A stretch of 64,000 nucleotides of DNA from Nymphaea colorata. Its lineage: Eukaryota; Streptophyta; Magnoliopsida; Nymphaeales; Nymphaeaceae. The stretch lies in the NCBI RefSeq assembly GCF_008831285.2, contig NC_045141.1, forward strand, positions 248,001-312,000. Reading direction: 5' to 3'. Of the stretch, positions 22,499 through 35,200 are shown piece after piece (the stretch's first letter is position 1; each line of letters opens with the position of its first letter). The position numbers and the translations under genes were made by a program. The notes under the pieces were generated by a model that was not told where the DNA came from, searched no databases, and saw only the letters and a program-made list of their open reading frames with translations.

Positions 22499-23747
22499 CT
22501 CCACATCTTTAAAGTCTCTCATCCTCTCTATCTCACTCATTTGTTTTATTCCTCACTAGATTTATAGCAAGATTGAGTGGAACCACACTCTTCATCTCAG
22601 TTTTGTGTACTTACACATCTAGCCCTCAAATTGTTTGTTGAAATGTGAATGTGTACAGACAGTGCATTTACTTAGATAATTTCTTGTCAGGTTTTTCCCA
22701 ATGCATTGGCAGTCTTCCATTGGATTGTCAATGAATGCTACAACAATGTAATGATCTATTTCCAAAGCCAAATCATTCTATGTATTTTGGCTTTTGGTAG
22801 AAAGTCAACTTTGTTTGGCTAGGTTGATCAATTAGAGCAAGATGATGCCAAGTGGGTTGGATTGGAGGAAGAGTAGGAAGTTCAGCTGCAAGGAAATCCC
22901 TTAGGACCATAAATGGAACGGGTTAAGTAGGAACCTGGTCAATTGAAGTGTCACGTTACAGTGTGCCTAAATCAAAGGCTTTTTAATTTTGACCCAAAAC
23001 ACTCTTGTAGGCATGCATTCAGGTTGAACTCCATTAAATATTCCTTTAGAATTTATTCTTTTCCCTCTGAATTTGTGATCCACTTTGATAAGTACATTGG
23101 GGATACTCCTTCCTTTTTCAGACAAAGACCAATTATGAAATAGACCAAACTTCATTAAAAAAAACTCCAGCTTCAATACATGCAATTGCAAAGACAGTAA
23201 ACTTTGTGCAAGTTACGCATTGATGCACTGTGTTGGTGTTGGACTTGTCGATCGGTAGAAAAGTAGTGAGACTCAAATTGCATGAACACCACTTCCAGAT
23301 GCAAGCCTAAGCAATATAGGCCTTAGAGATTGATGAGGAACATCACCATTGTGAGTTTCCTTATGTTAGAATAAAAAGGAAAAACTAGCGAAGAGAAAGA
23401 TGGCTCACGATGAGTATTTCAATTTCAATAATGTGTTGACCGTTCAAACTTTGACATAGGGGCCCTCCTCCTTCCTCTTGTTGCTTTTTTTAATATGTTG
23501 TTTTTTTTATCTCTGTTAAGTCATACATTGCATAATATAATCTATTTATTGTATGCTAATGAGAGGCATTTGTCCTTGGGATGAATATCACATTTGCATC
23601 ATTTGTTATAAGCTGAATCTACCCTTCAACACTTCTATTTGCATCATGTATTGTCCAGTCTATTTTTGGGAATGGATACTATTCATCTTCACCTTATTGT
23701 TATGTATCATCTTGCTTTTCATGCTACCATTCTTTGTTATATATATA
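22497..23747. other. Anonymous DNA
   Basis: Short frames only (up to 77 codons), with no motifs, splice-bounded exons or transposon termini recognised. Confidence 0.4.
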
Positions 23748-23941
23748 TCTTGCTCACACACCTCCTTTGAATGGGGAGCCATGTGAAGCAGCAAAATTGA
23801 AAATTTTAGCTTTAAAAAAATTGCTAGAAAACGGTATCTATATATATATATCTTGCTCGCACACCTCCTATGAATAGGGAGCCATGTGAAGCAGCAAAAT
23901 TGAAAATTTCAGCTTTGAAAAAATTGCTAGAAAATGGGATA
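23748..23941. repeat. 103-bp tandem duplication
   Basis: The unit beginning TCTTGCTCACACACCTCC at 23748 repeats at 23851, including GGAGCCATGTGAAGCAGCAA and TTGCTAGAAAA. The copies differ at about eight positions, and a TA run joins them. Confidence 0.9.
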
Positions 23942-24480
23942 TGCTTGCCAATACGAGGTTTGATCATTCATTCCACCTTTAACGGGTAATAGGTCCAAAG
24001 ACAGTATTTTTCAAAAATTGTACATGTCATTTGATTGATGCTCCCTTTATGTATGTGCATAAAGGTTTTGCATTTGATTTGCACTTGGTTTTGAACAAGA
24101 TTCCTTTTGAACTTGTTTTAGATACATTGGAATGGAAATTCGAATTTTGATTTTGGACAAGTTGTTTGGAAATTTAACTTCTTTTGACAACTTATTTGGA
24201 AATTCAACTTTTTTTACAAGTTATTTTGAAATTGATTTTGCACAAGAAATTTCGATGAATTCTGGCAAAATTGAACATTAGAAATTAATTTTTTTTTTAA
24301 AATAGAGTTTTGTGGGGACTTTTGATCATAAAATTTGGTAGATTTAGGAAATTTGATTTGAAAATTAGAAACTGGATTTGAAATTGAAAATTAGATTTGT
24401 AAATAATGTTCTTTTGTTGGGGATTTAGTTCATTAATTAGTCAACCTATGATATTGGATCAAAAATTTGGACTTGATTCT
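23890..24480 (+). repeat. Inverted dispersed repeat, left arm
   Basis: It matches the reverse complement of 38410-38960 along its length with substitutions and small gaps. Shared phrases include GTGCATAAAGGTTT, TTGGAAATTTAACTT and GAAACTGGATTTG. It is probably part of an LTR retrotransposon long terminal or untranslated region, as no coding motif is present. Confidence 0.65.
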
Positions 24481-24827
24481 AAGCAAATTAAAAAATACAC
24501 CAGAATACCAGCTTCTTTGAATGGTTGAACTTTCTGTTGAGTTGGCAGCTGATGATTTGGGTTTAACTATTGGGTTAAATTAAAGTAGATCTGGTAGACC
24601 ATTTGCAAAGCACATCACTTGACAGAAAAGGGAGTGCATCATCTAACAAGGAAGAACATCCCCTTTATTCACTAAAATATACTTCCTGACTAATAAATGA
24701 ACCAAAAATCAGAGAAAGCTTTTTACCATATTCATCCATATATATACGAATTAGGAAATGGCCCATATGCAGATGAAAATGATCAACCTTTACTTGATAA
24801 TTTTTTTGTCCAAAACCAAATTCAAAT

Positions 24828-25990
24828 GCAAAGCAATTAGAAGAAATAGTGCTTTGAATTAATTACCAAGAAAGCAGTACCAATGTATATTTAAAGGCCT
24901 ACTCCTTTTTTTGATAATTGTTTTTTCTATATGGTTTTCAAGCAGCAAAATAGGATTCTCAATGTTAGACTTCACATTAAGCTGAACTGAAAAGTACAGC
25001 TCCCCAATTTGACTTACGCTTGTCTCCTAGTGGTTTAAATTGATTTTATGTAAACATAATCGCATAGGTGAATATAAAATTTAACCAAAAAAGTAGGAAT
25101 TATGGAAAAGAAAAATGCAATTGATGTTTAAATTGGATTAAAAACAAGCTACAACTATAAACCTTGAAGACAGCTTTACGAAATTACACGTGGTCTGGAA
25201 ACTATACCGGTGATGGGTACAACCGGTACAGATCTATACTGATGAGTGCTCAACCACTATAGACCTATACCGGTGACTGAAAGGATATCTGTCACCGCTA
25301 TAGGTTTATACAGTGATGAGATGGCCACTAGAGGCTCGTCACCACTGTAGACTAGTAGCAGTGGCGTCCACCACTGGTATATCTCCTAGTATCTAGAAAC
25401 CACCAAGGACCCAAACATTACCAGGGTTTTTTGAGACGCACAAACACCTTATGTGCTCCTCAAGAGCCGGACCGGTCTCTCCCTCTCCAGGTTTTGGGAT
25501 TATCATTTGGATTTTTTTGCTAATTTTTTATCATATAGTAATATTTTCTTCAGCATGTTTTTGTTTTTGTTTACTTGTTTCTCAGTACATTTACCAAATG
25601 TTGGATGAAATGGGTTCCATCTGCATAAATCCGAACATGGAAAGATGGTTGGCATGCAAAATTAGTTACCTTTAAGATCCTGTGAAGCAAGATAATAGTG
25701 ACTTTTAAGATCCTGTGAAGCAAGATAAGACCTATGTATATTGTTGCTCACCTCTTCACGCAAACCAGAACAAAAACATTTGGACAAGATACTTTCCTGC
25801 ATTCTCCTATATCCCAGTCTTGGAGTAGGTACCAAATGACATGCTACGCATCAAATAAGCACATGAACCAGGAAGAGGTGAATGATCCTCTAAACTTCAC
25901 AACTGAACAATAAATCCTCTAAAATTTTCAAAAATATTAAAGTTATTGCTCTTTAGGTGTTTAAAGTAAACCTAGAAAATAAGAGAGTAG
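24828..25990 (+). repeat. Dispersed repeat, copy B (most complete)
   Basis: Positions 24995-25990 match copy A (3040-4080), and 24828-24990 match copy C (29970-30130). Copy B therefore joins both segments and defines a unit of at least 1.16 kb. Its centre (25195-25390) has direct and inverted ACCGGTGAT phrases. No reading frame is kept between copies. Confidence 0.75.
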
Positions 25991-26150
25991 AGAAAAATCA
26001 TCAATGATCAGATGGCCATATACAATTGCATGCGTTGATGCTTTACCTAGGCCACCACTGAATTACAAAAGAGTGAGAAGTCAATAATATGGTGCAAATT
26101 TGTTGACAAGAAAATAATAGCAAGAAAAAATCAATATGTGATATAACAAA

Positions 26151-26230
26151 ACAAATGAAAAATCAACTGCAAGTTAGAAATCTATACTTACAAATGAAAA
26201 ATCAACTGCAAAGTTAGAAATCTACACTTA
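26151..26230. repeat. 40-bp tandem duplication
   Basis: CAAATGAAAAATCAACTGCA followed by AGTTAGAAATCTAYACTTA occurs twice, head to tail, with one indel and one substitution. Confidence 0.9.
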
Positions 26231-27106
26231 AGAAGAAGTCCGATAAATGTTACTCCTACAACTGAAGGACTAATTAAATGCCTCGTTACTTACTTTGCTT
26301 GGAGTCAATGTAGGATTGTGGATGATAAATTGATCTGAATTCCTATCGCACGTTGTTGTAGTCTTAAGGTCTTGAACATTTGAACCATGGCCAAGTACTG
26401 TCTGTGCATAGCAGTCAATAATCTGCATCATATATGCTAACGGTAACCACTTTCTATGTTGCTCATCAATACCCTGTGCTCTTATAGCAGGAAGGCACAA
26501 ACATTCCCTAGAAAAAAAATCATAACATCAACTAGAACCAAATTATTTAATGTGAGAACAATCTACAGTGCACCAATGAAGAACAAACACGTAACACATG
26601 TAATTAAGTTTGAAGTGTGTTTCCTATAATATAATTCTGCCAGCACAAGACACTCCACCAACCCACTGCACAAAATCCTAAGGTACATCATAAAAGTATT
26701 TATAACTTGATCTTTGGCTACATCTCAGAACTGCAACTGGTGCGACACTTGAGCACAAAAAATGTACATTTTGGATCTTTATATGTGTATTCTTCAATAT
26801 AAAGCTCATGAGAGAGACAAATTTTTTGAACCACCTGGCATCAAATGCCGCTGCAACCAGACCACTTTCTTGTGAATCGGGCAATACTATTTTGCCAATG
26901 AAACAAATGAATTTGGTTGGACAAATTAGGTCCAAGGAGGTAGCAAATATAGACATAAATATCATTCATGGCCACGTCCAGCAAAGTAAAAGCTTGTGAT
27001 ACTACAGGTTTCTGCATATCATGAAAGTTTCACATCTTAAATGAACCTCAAGAAAAAAAAAATAGAGAAGAATATATGAACATTGTCATTGTCAAAAGGA
27101 AATGTA

Positions 27107-27108
<2 letters not shown>

Positions 27109-27139
<31 letters not shown>
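27109..27139. repeat. (AT)n microsatellite
   Basis: A run of about 15 AT units. Confidence 0.95.
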
Positions 27140-27140
<1 letters not shown>

Positions 27141-28193
27141 CAAGAGCAATCAGGAAACTGGATCAAAACCTATCCCAAAATCAAGGATCTGGCAAAATGC
27201 CCCTCAAATGTAAAATGTGCAAAACAAAAAGAAATGTGGATCATGCAAGATCATATGTAATGAGAAATGGTTTACGTCTTATTTCTGTGAATATGTGGAA
27301 ATAGAAAGTAATTACGTTTAAATAATTGAAATTCATAAAATTATGAGATCACCACCTTAAATCAGATGGTTTTGTTTGGGTCTCCGTTAAGAAAATGCCC
27401 AACTTACATTAGCCTGGCCCAAAATTATCTAAAATTATGTGCTCATGCGTCCAAGTAGTGTCAGTATCTTTAGCCAAAGACAACACGTTGTGCACTGGCC
27501 AGTCACCTGTGACTTAAAAAGAAAAAAAGCAACAATAAATATGCTGATGCCATAATTCCAAGACCAGTAGTAAAGACTTCCAAGCAAAAAAGAAGAAGAG
27601 CACCTTAATTACAATTTCCATAATTTGTGAGACTACTTCAATGAGATGATTCCTTGAGATATTTGTGAACGGCACTATCTCGGCATCATCCTCTTAAAAC
27701 ACTCTGAACTGAATCAAATCTCTTCATTTGCTTCTTATCTTCTACTGCAGGATGACAAATTTGATGTGGAAAATACAATGGATTCACTCATTGCCACCAC
27801 AAGTTTTCAAATTTATTATGAGAAACAATGAACCATAAAAAAAAAAGAAAGTAGAAATAAAATCTATGTTTCAAAAAATCACGCTTGCATGAATCAACAA
27901 TTTTGAATTAGATAAATATTTTCTCATTCTTTGAACTCAGTTTGAGCTCATACTTCATAAAAAAATTTAAGGAGTCTTAAAATTACAGACTTGTGAAAGC
28001 TGGTAGAGAATTACTGATTGGCACAAAGATATAAATGTCTCAAAATTTAAGGCGAAAAGGAGGAACCACTTCACGTTAAAGGAAAGGGGAAAAGGAAAAT
28101 GTTGCCTTTGCTTTCAAAGGTCAATTGAGAGAAGTCAATCCTCTAGGAAAGATTAGAAAGCTTCCTACCCCATCTACACCCCCAATTTATACC

Positions 28194-28291
28194 CAGATCA
28201 AGAATATGATTGTGTATCCATAATTTGCACCCACACTATTTGTGCTCAGATCAGCAATATGATTGTGTGTCCCTAATTTGCACCCACACTA
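28194..28291. repeat. 53-bp tandem duplication
   Basis: CAGATCARSAATATGATTGT followed by a shared 'taatttgcacccacacta' tail starts at 28194 and again at 28247. Confidence 0.85.
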
Positions 28292-29969
28292 GGAAGATCA
28301 TACCGCAAAAAAAGTAAGACTAAGATAAAAATGCATGATCACAGGACCACAATACAAGAGAATGCTGGTGAAGATCAGCAAGTTTTGTCTTCTTGCAAGC
28401 TCATCATTGTGCTTTTCATGAAGATAAGTGAATCAGTGAAGTACATCTTAACCTTTCTTGGAAAGAAAAGAAGAATTTCTTTAGAACAAATGATTGTAAT
28501 ACATAATCTGAGAACAGAACATTTAAATTTCTTGAACAACCTAGTAAAATGCTCAAAAGCAGAACTTTTCAAAACAAATGATTGTTATGTTTTAACGAGT
28601 GAAATGCCCAAATCTCAAATTCACTTCATAAATAAAAAAGCCCAAATCAAAATGCCCCAAACAACTAACAAACTGAAGATGAGTATAGCGTATCTGCAAA
28701 AGTAACCGACTTGTCACGTCGATGCTCACACAGACAGGCAATGTGGAAAACTCCAGATGGGTATAACATATCTGCAAAAGGAACCATTGGATAGTGAACA
28801 AGAAGAAGGATCGATACATATACAGAAAAAGAGAGAGAGATCAACACAGTGAATCTTGGTAAGTCGACACTGGAGAAGGATCAATGGGCTGCTTTTTATC
28901 GGGCGCCAGGCAACACCGGAGAGGTCGCCCAAAAGAGGCTGTGAGAAATCAGTCTGGGGGGACTGTTTCGACTTCCTGGTGCTAATCGACGATCACTAGG
29001 CCTATCCGAATGGTGCTGGTACCGCTTGTACTGGTGCTTTATTCTTGGGGGCGGCACATTTTTTTAACTTTTGACGGTTGATCAATATGCAGTAGGGCTT
29101 TCGCTGTAGAATCTGCCACAAGAAAGAAGAGCGGTTCATTTGGGTCCAATTCTGGTGCTAGCGCAGACAACGTCAAAGCTGTCACTGGAGATTTCTCAGC
29201 TTGACGCCAGAGGCTCTCTTCCCAGCCAACTCCGTTTTTGAGAGATAAGAAAGCGTTAAATTCCGCATCAAACCTGTCACCAACCACTTTTATTAAGAAA
29301 ACTACAGCGTTAAAATTAGATCACATGCATCAAACTCTCAAAGCATGCAAAAACAATGCAAATTGCATAATGGAAACAAAAACAATCGACCATTAAATAA
29401 ATAGAAGTGTCTACTACCGAAAGATGGAGATTCTGAAGACAAGGGCATGCCATCAGTAAACTCCAGAAATCCCACCACACAAGTCGTCTCGCGTGATAAC
29501 AAGTTGCAGTTCCACCCAATTGGGGAAGTGAGGAGGCAGATCAGGTTGGAAAAATAGCATGCTCCGCTACAAAAGAATGCAATAGTCATGATTTAGCATC
29601 ATCAATTAGCCTTCCCGTACGTAATTTAGACATGGCCTACACTAAAGGGAATCGATACTCACATGAATAGGACGAAAAGTCAAGACCAACGACGTTATGT
29701 TGGCTAATCCTTTAAGAAATGCTACCATCTAGACAAAGGGTTAAAATTATCGGACCAAGATCCAAATTTTGGTAATTTGAACAAATAAAATAAGGGAGTA
29801 TGGGTTGTTTTTATAGTTTTCAGATGCCAAGGTAATAAGATAGACAAACCATGCGTATTCGGAGAGGTAATAAGATAGCCATTTAGGTGACAACCACATT
29901 GACCGTCTGTAGAGATCCTTGGTTGCATCAGATAGGATCTAGATGGTTATACTTGGATCAGATTAGATC
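28292..29969. other. Anonymous DNA with unrecognised frames
   Basis: The most protein-like frame is minus 29287-29039 (82 codons), acidic and soluble-looking, unlike the A/T-driven frames around it. I recognise no family. The plus frame at 28331-28705 (124 codons) is Lys/Ile/Leu-rich and probably chance. Confidence 0.35.
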
Positions 29970-30130
29970 CCCGCAATTAGAAGAAATAGTGTTTTGAGTT
30001 AATTACAAAGAAAGCAGTAACAATGTATATTTAAAGGCCTACTCGTTTTTTTGATAATTGTTTTTTTATATATGGTTTTCAAGCAGCAAAATAGGATTCT
30101 CAATCTTGAACTTCACATTAAGTTAAAGCA
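29970..30130 (+). repeat. Dispersed repeat, copy C (partial)
   Basis: It matches 24828-24990 closely, sharing GCAATTAGAAGAAATAGTG and AAGCAGCAAAATAGGATTCTC. The match ends where copy B continues into the A-type segment. Confidence 0.8.
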
Positions 30131-30149
30131 TGAAAAGTAAGTTGTGGCA

Positions 30150-30612
30150 AATATTGTACCAAAGCACTAAATGTGAAAACTTGTATGCACCGAAGAGTGA
30201 AATCATGTGTAGAGGTACAAGGTGCACCGAAATCTGACGAAACACACGAAAAGGTGTGTCGTAGCATGAAATCATGTATTAAAGAACAAAATTTGAAGAC
30301 CTGTAAACTTGTATACATCGAAGTGTGAAATTGTATACCAAAGACATGAAAATTTTGAAAACATGTATGCATTGTAGGGCAAAACCATGTGCTAGATGCA
30401 TGAAATTTGGAGACTTGTGAACTTGTGTGCACTAGAGTGCGGAGTGCGCAATTTTGTGCCACACAAACATGAAATTTTGAAAACTTGTATATGCTAAAGA
30501 GCAAAATAGTGTACCATAGGCACGAAATTTGTAGACTTGTAAACTTGCATGCAACATAGTGTGAAATCTTCTGTGAGAGGAATGAAATTTTGAAATTTTG
30601 TAAACTTGTACC
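30150..30612 (-). repeat. ~60-bp degenerate tandem array, open on the minus strand
   Basis: CTTGTATGCACYGAAG-like starts recur near 30309, 30364, 30424, 30486 and 30546, that is, every 55-62 bases. Because the unit is near a multiple of three, a 128-codon minus frame (30504-30118) stays open and reads as diverged 20-residue repeats rich in Phe, His, Ser and Cys. I see no evidence of a real product. Similar wording in the other orientation lies at 2480-2790. Confidence 0.65.
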
Positions 30613-30849
30613 ATGTAGAATGCTTGGGGTTTAATGCAATTTTGAAAGTTATTGATTTGAACCTCTTGGAAGCTTTGTTAACTTTAAAAATTCTCCCTTT
30701 GCTAGACTTTATGGCTGTCCTTCTTTGTTAAAGATGCCCAATATAAAGGGCAGCTAAGATTGTGTATAAAATAGAGACAAGAGACTTGTTTGGCCATTAA
30801 AAAAATATTATATTGACTGAAAAGGGACTTGATATATCAGTATCAGGAT

Positions 30850-31038
30850 TATACATAGGATTTTTTTCAAATGTAATGCATTTATAGGATCTGGAAATTC
30901 AATCCCATCAACATCGATCAATTGGTACGAATTGCCTAAAAAGACTTCTTTGACTACATAGGGACCATCCCAATTAAGAGCCCATTTCCCGTGAGGGCGA
31001 TCTTCTCCATAATTCATATCAAACTCAATTGCTTTCAC
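30850..31038 (-). pseudogene. Ty3/gypsy integrase C-terminal fragment
   Basis: The minus strand reads GKWALNWDGPYVVKEVFLGN and then SYQLIDVDGIEFPDPINALHL followed by KK. This is the typical tail of a plant gypsy polyprotein: the G-x-L-x-x-x-W-x-G-P-Y-x-V motif and the L-x-x-x-x-G-x-x-x-P-x-P-x-N-x-x-x-L-K-K ending of the integrase C-terminal domain. Nothing upstream (31040 onwards) reads as integrase core, so only about 60 residues survive. No adjacent LTR pair was found. Confidence 0.8.
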
Positions 31039-31039
31039 T

Positions 31040-32095
31040 AAGCGCAGTCAAGCGCATTTCAAATTGAACTTATTTAAACATAAGTAAATGCTTTTTTAAG
31101 TATAAAATCCTATTAGACTCATCAAAATTAGTCAATGTCAAAGCACAAATGGGATGTTGACCATGGTCAAACTGTCCCGTCAATTCAATTTTGGACAAAT
31201 TTGTCCTTCTCAATCCAATTTATTCAATAAGATCCTAAATTATGGTTTTATGAGTCAATCATATTTGCACTTGTACAATGTACAAGTTACACATGCAATT
31301 GAAAAACCCATATTCAAATTATAGTTTTTGCGAAGTCAAGCATATTTTCATTGAAATTTTAGATGCGAATGTCTTAGTCAATTTCAATTTAATGGATTTT
31401 AAATCCTTACAAGCTAAATTTGATTGTTGGATTCCTAGATAAAAGACTCTATGACCCAATATAACTTAAAATTAGACTGCTAGGTCAAAGCCTAGTGAGC
31501 TATAATCAAACCCAGATACACACAGGAGAGAGAGTATTCGAAGTCAAAGTCAAAGGTTATCTTCATCAAAAATTACATTAAAAAAGTTAAAACTAGGTTT
31601 AAAACCTAAATTTTGAATTAGCATAACTTGGCTTGGTCAAAGTCACAATGGACTTGACCTCACCAAAGCCCATCTAACCCATGCGTGAGGGTTACGTGAG
31701 CTCAATTTAATGTTTTCAAAAAGAAAATTAAAGTGAACTAATCTCTTTTCATTAGTCATCAATCCAACCTCTTGAACTGACCAATGGGGGACAAAAAAGA
31801 CTCTTAAGCATTAGCCAAGCATGGAGGCTGGATGAGGTGTCGACCACATCAGCAATTTTAATAATTTGAAATAGGAGACTTTCCACCTAATCAAAATTGT
31901 GATTGCATCATTTGACTAGACTACCCGAAATTGCCAACTCAAACGGGGAAGGCTTCCCAAAGGGAGGACGATTTTAAGAGAGAATTAAATAGGAAGGAGG
32001 CACAGCACTTTATCCCCCTTTCACTTAGTTAAAGAGAATATGTTTTAAAAGTAAAGATAAACTCTATCGTATTCAGCCAATAGATTATCATTACT
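31040..32095. other. Anonymous DNA between gypsy and copia remnants
   Basis: No open frame of note. The phrases GGTCAAAGTCACAATGGACTTG and 'tgaccatggtcaaactg' are LTR/UTR-like wording but have no partner in the window. Confidence 0.4.
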
Positions 32096-32272
32096 TGAAA
32101 TTTTATTTGATAAGATTAGAAAGAATAATCTTTGATTAACCTCGAAAACTGCCCTAACTCCTCTTTATATAGACTAGAGAAGAGGGAGAAGATACAAGAG
32201 ACTCATCTAAAGGAAAAGTTATTACAAAAGTACCCTCTAAAACCTAAAACTAAACATAAACGCATCTTAACA
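32096..32272 (-). repeat. Probable 3' LTR of copia element 2 (left limit approximate)
   Basis: Read on the minus strand it starts TGTTAAGATGCG directly after a G-rich polypurine tract and carries a TATA box (CTATATAAAG, plus 32162-32171) inside. These are the expected positions for a copia LTR. The far end at a TG/CA boundary near 32096 is a guess because the partner 5' LTR is missing. Confidence 0.5.
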
Positions 32273-32290
32273 CTCCCCCTCAAGTTGGAG
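32273..32290 (-). other. Polypurine tract of copia element 2
   Basis: The minus strand reads CAACTTGAGGGGGAG immediately before the TGTTAAG start of the LTR, the usual second-strand primer site. Confidence 0.7.
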
Positions 32291-35200
32291 CGTATATGTC
32301 AAATAAGCTCAACTTGGAACAACAGCTTTGGAATGGTCCCCTTGCAAGAGCCTTAGTAAAGATATCAGCTGTTTGCCCTGTAGTTGAAATGTGTGAGGTA
32401 CTTACAAACCCCTTTTGAATCATGTCTCTGGTATAGTGACAATCTACTTCAACATGCTTTGTTCTTTCATGAAAAGCCGGATTATTAGCAATAAACAGTG
32501 CAGCTTTGTTATCACATAACAATTGCATAGGAAGAGGCACTTCGACAGTAAGATCCAACATCAGGGATCTAACCCACATAACTTCAGCAGTAGCCTGAGC
32601 CATAGCTCTATACTCAGATTCTGCACTTGATCTGGCAACCACAGTTTGCTTCTTACTCTTCCATGTAACCAAGTTAGATCCAATAAACACACAAAATCCA
32701 GTGGTGGATTTTCTGTCCGAGGGGCATCCCGCATAGTTGGCATCAACATACACAGATATAATGAGTGAGGTACCATTCTGAAAGAAGAGTCCCGTTCCTG
32801 GTGAATTCTTTAGATACCTAAGAATCATCATAGTAGCATCCTAGTGAACTTTCTTGGGCTTATCCATAAATTGACTCACTCTGCTAACAGCATAGGCAAT
32901 GTCAGGTCGAGTAACAGTGATGTATAGGAGCTTCCCAACAATCCCTCTATACTGTCTCGCATCAACATCTTCAGTATCATCATCATACAAGCGGGTATTG
33001 ATATCCATAGGCGTGGATGCAGGTCAACATCCCAGCATCCCTGTCTCTTGCAAAACATCAGTAACGTATTTCCTCTGGCACATGATAAGGCCCTTTCGAT
33101 TTCTGGCGAACTCAATACCGAGGAAATAACGTAGTTCACCAAGGTCCTTGGTGACAAAGTGTTGTCCAAGAACATCCTTGATGTTGGAAATCCCCTGATC
33201 ATCATCCCCTGTAACAATGATATCATCAACATAGACAAGAATTATCACCGTACCTGTAGAAGTAGTCTTGACAAAGAGGGAATGATCGGCCGAAGAACGT
33301 CTGAAGCCCTCATTCTCAATATTCTCTGACAATTTCTGAAACCAAGCTCGAGGACTCTGTTTCAGACCATAAATCGCCTTTCGCAATCTGCACACTTTCT
33401 GACACTCCCCCTTAGCAACGAACCCTGGTGGTTGTTGCATATACACTTCTTCATGTAAGTCACCATAGAGGAATGCATTTTTGACATCAAGCTGTGATAG
33501 GGACCAATTCTTGCTGACAGCCACAGCAAGGAGAATCCGTAAAGAAGCATGTCGTGCCACAGGAGAGAAGGTATCATAATAATCAACCCCATAAGTTTGG
33601 GTATAGCCTTTAGCAACCAATCGAGCCTTATATCTGTCAATGCTGTCATCCGCTCGGTATTTGATAGTAAAGACCCATCTGCAACCAACAATGGCTACAT
33701 CAGCTGAAGGAGTAACAAGTGTCCAGGTGCCTCTAGACTGAAGAGCATCCATCTCTTCTTGCATAGCTGCAGCCCATTTTGGATCACATAGAGCATCCAT
33801 GGGATTCTGTGGAAGAGCAATAGCCGACAGCCCCTTGACAAACTGGCGGTACATAGGAGTGAGTCTATCCATGGATAAATGACCAGAGATAGGATGCACA
33901 GTGCAACTGCGTTTGCCTTTCCTTTGAGCAATGGGCATATCAAGTTCATTAGGAGCATGAACATTCTCGTGACAGTCTCCTATGTCATCATTACATAAAA
34001 AATTGTCAGCAGAGTTTGTGTCAGGAATTACCTTGGGCATGCTGGGTGAAGGCACAGGTGCACAGTGAGCAGGCGCAACAGGTTTAGTACGACGGTGGTA
34101 GACAGCCCCAAAGCGTGAGTCAACTGGTTCTGGACAACTCATGAGAGGTAGAGGAAAATTGACTTCATCATTCAATTCAGGCGCCCTTAATTGAGTTCCA
34201 TTTGGGGAGAAGAAAGAGGTGGACTCAAAGAATGTAACATCAGCACTCACATAATACCGACGAGTAGAAGGATCATAACATCGATAACCCTTTTGAGTGC
34301 GGGAATAACCAAGAAAGATCGTTTTGATGGCCCGAGGAGACAACTTATCTCGCCCAGGACCAAGCAACTGAACAAAGGCAACACATCCAAAAACACGAGG
34401 TGGAACAGAAAACAAGTCTCTGTCAGGAAAGAGGACAGAGATAGGAATAAGGTCTCCCAACACAGATGACGGCATACGATTAATAAGATAGCATGCTGTG
34501 AGAACAGCATCTCCCCAGTAAGAATGGGGAACATGGCTATGTATGATAATGGTCCTGGCAACATCAAGAATATGACGGTGTTTCCGTTCAGCAATCCCAT
34601 TTTGTTGGGAGGTATAGGCACAAGAGGTTTGGTGGAAGATACCCTTATCCCTGAAAAATTGTTCTAAAGAGGAAGCACAGAACTCAAGAGCATTGTCAGA
34701 GCGCACAATTTTGACACAAGTATCAAACTGAGTCAGAATTTCATTGATAAAATTTTTTATTACATGACCCACTTCAGATTTATTCTTCATAAGAAAAACC
34801 CAACTAACACGACTGTGGTCATCGACAGCAACAAGATAATATCGATGACCTTGAAGATCAGGTGTACGACTCGGGCCCCAAACATCAAAATGAAGTAACT
34901 CAAACACGGACTGGCTACTTCTACTGGGCCGCAGAGGAAAGGATGACCGATGGTGTTTGCCCAACTGACAAGACTCACATTGAAAAGAAGACTTAGGAGA
35001 CAGCTGAGGAAGAACATGCAGCAGTTTCTGAAACGGTAGATGTCCAAAACGTAAATGCCAAGTATAAGCCGAGGATGAGGATGACCCTGAAGAGGTAGAC
35101 CCAGCAAAGGGAAAGGGATGCACTAGCCTGTAAAGACCTCCCTGTTCACGGCCACTGCCAATCACCCTGCCCGTCAGTATATCCTGAAACACAAGAGAAG

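Larger units (their letters stand above)
25991..28190. other. Anonymous DNA; short minus-strand frames, no gene recognised
   Basis: It contains a 40-bp tandem doubling at 26151-26230, a (TA)n run at 27109-27139 and unrecognised minus frames of 76 and 95 codons (26500-26270, 26965-26678). These two frames run in one direction and could be parts of a decayed gene, but I cannot link them by splice sites. Confidence 0.4.

Noticed and set aside
28331-28705. 124-codon plus frame
   Set aside because: Lys/Ile/Leu-rich composition typical of AT-rich DNA; no family recognised.
29039-29287. 82-codon minus frame as a host exon
   Set aside because: Composition is plausible, but I recognise no family and could not find convincing flanking splice sites, so it is only mentioned within the gap entry.
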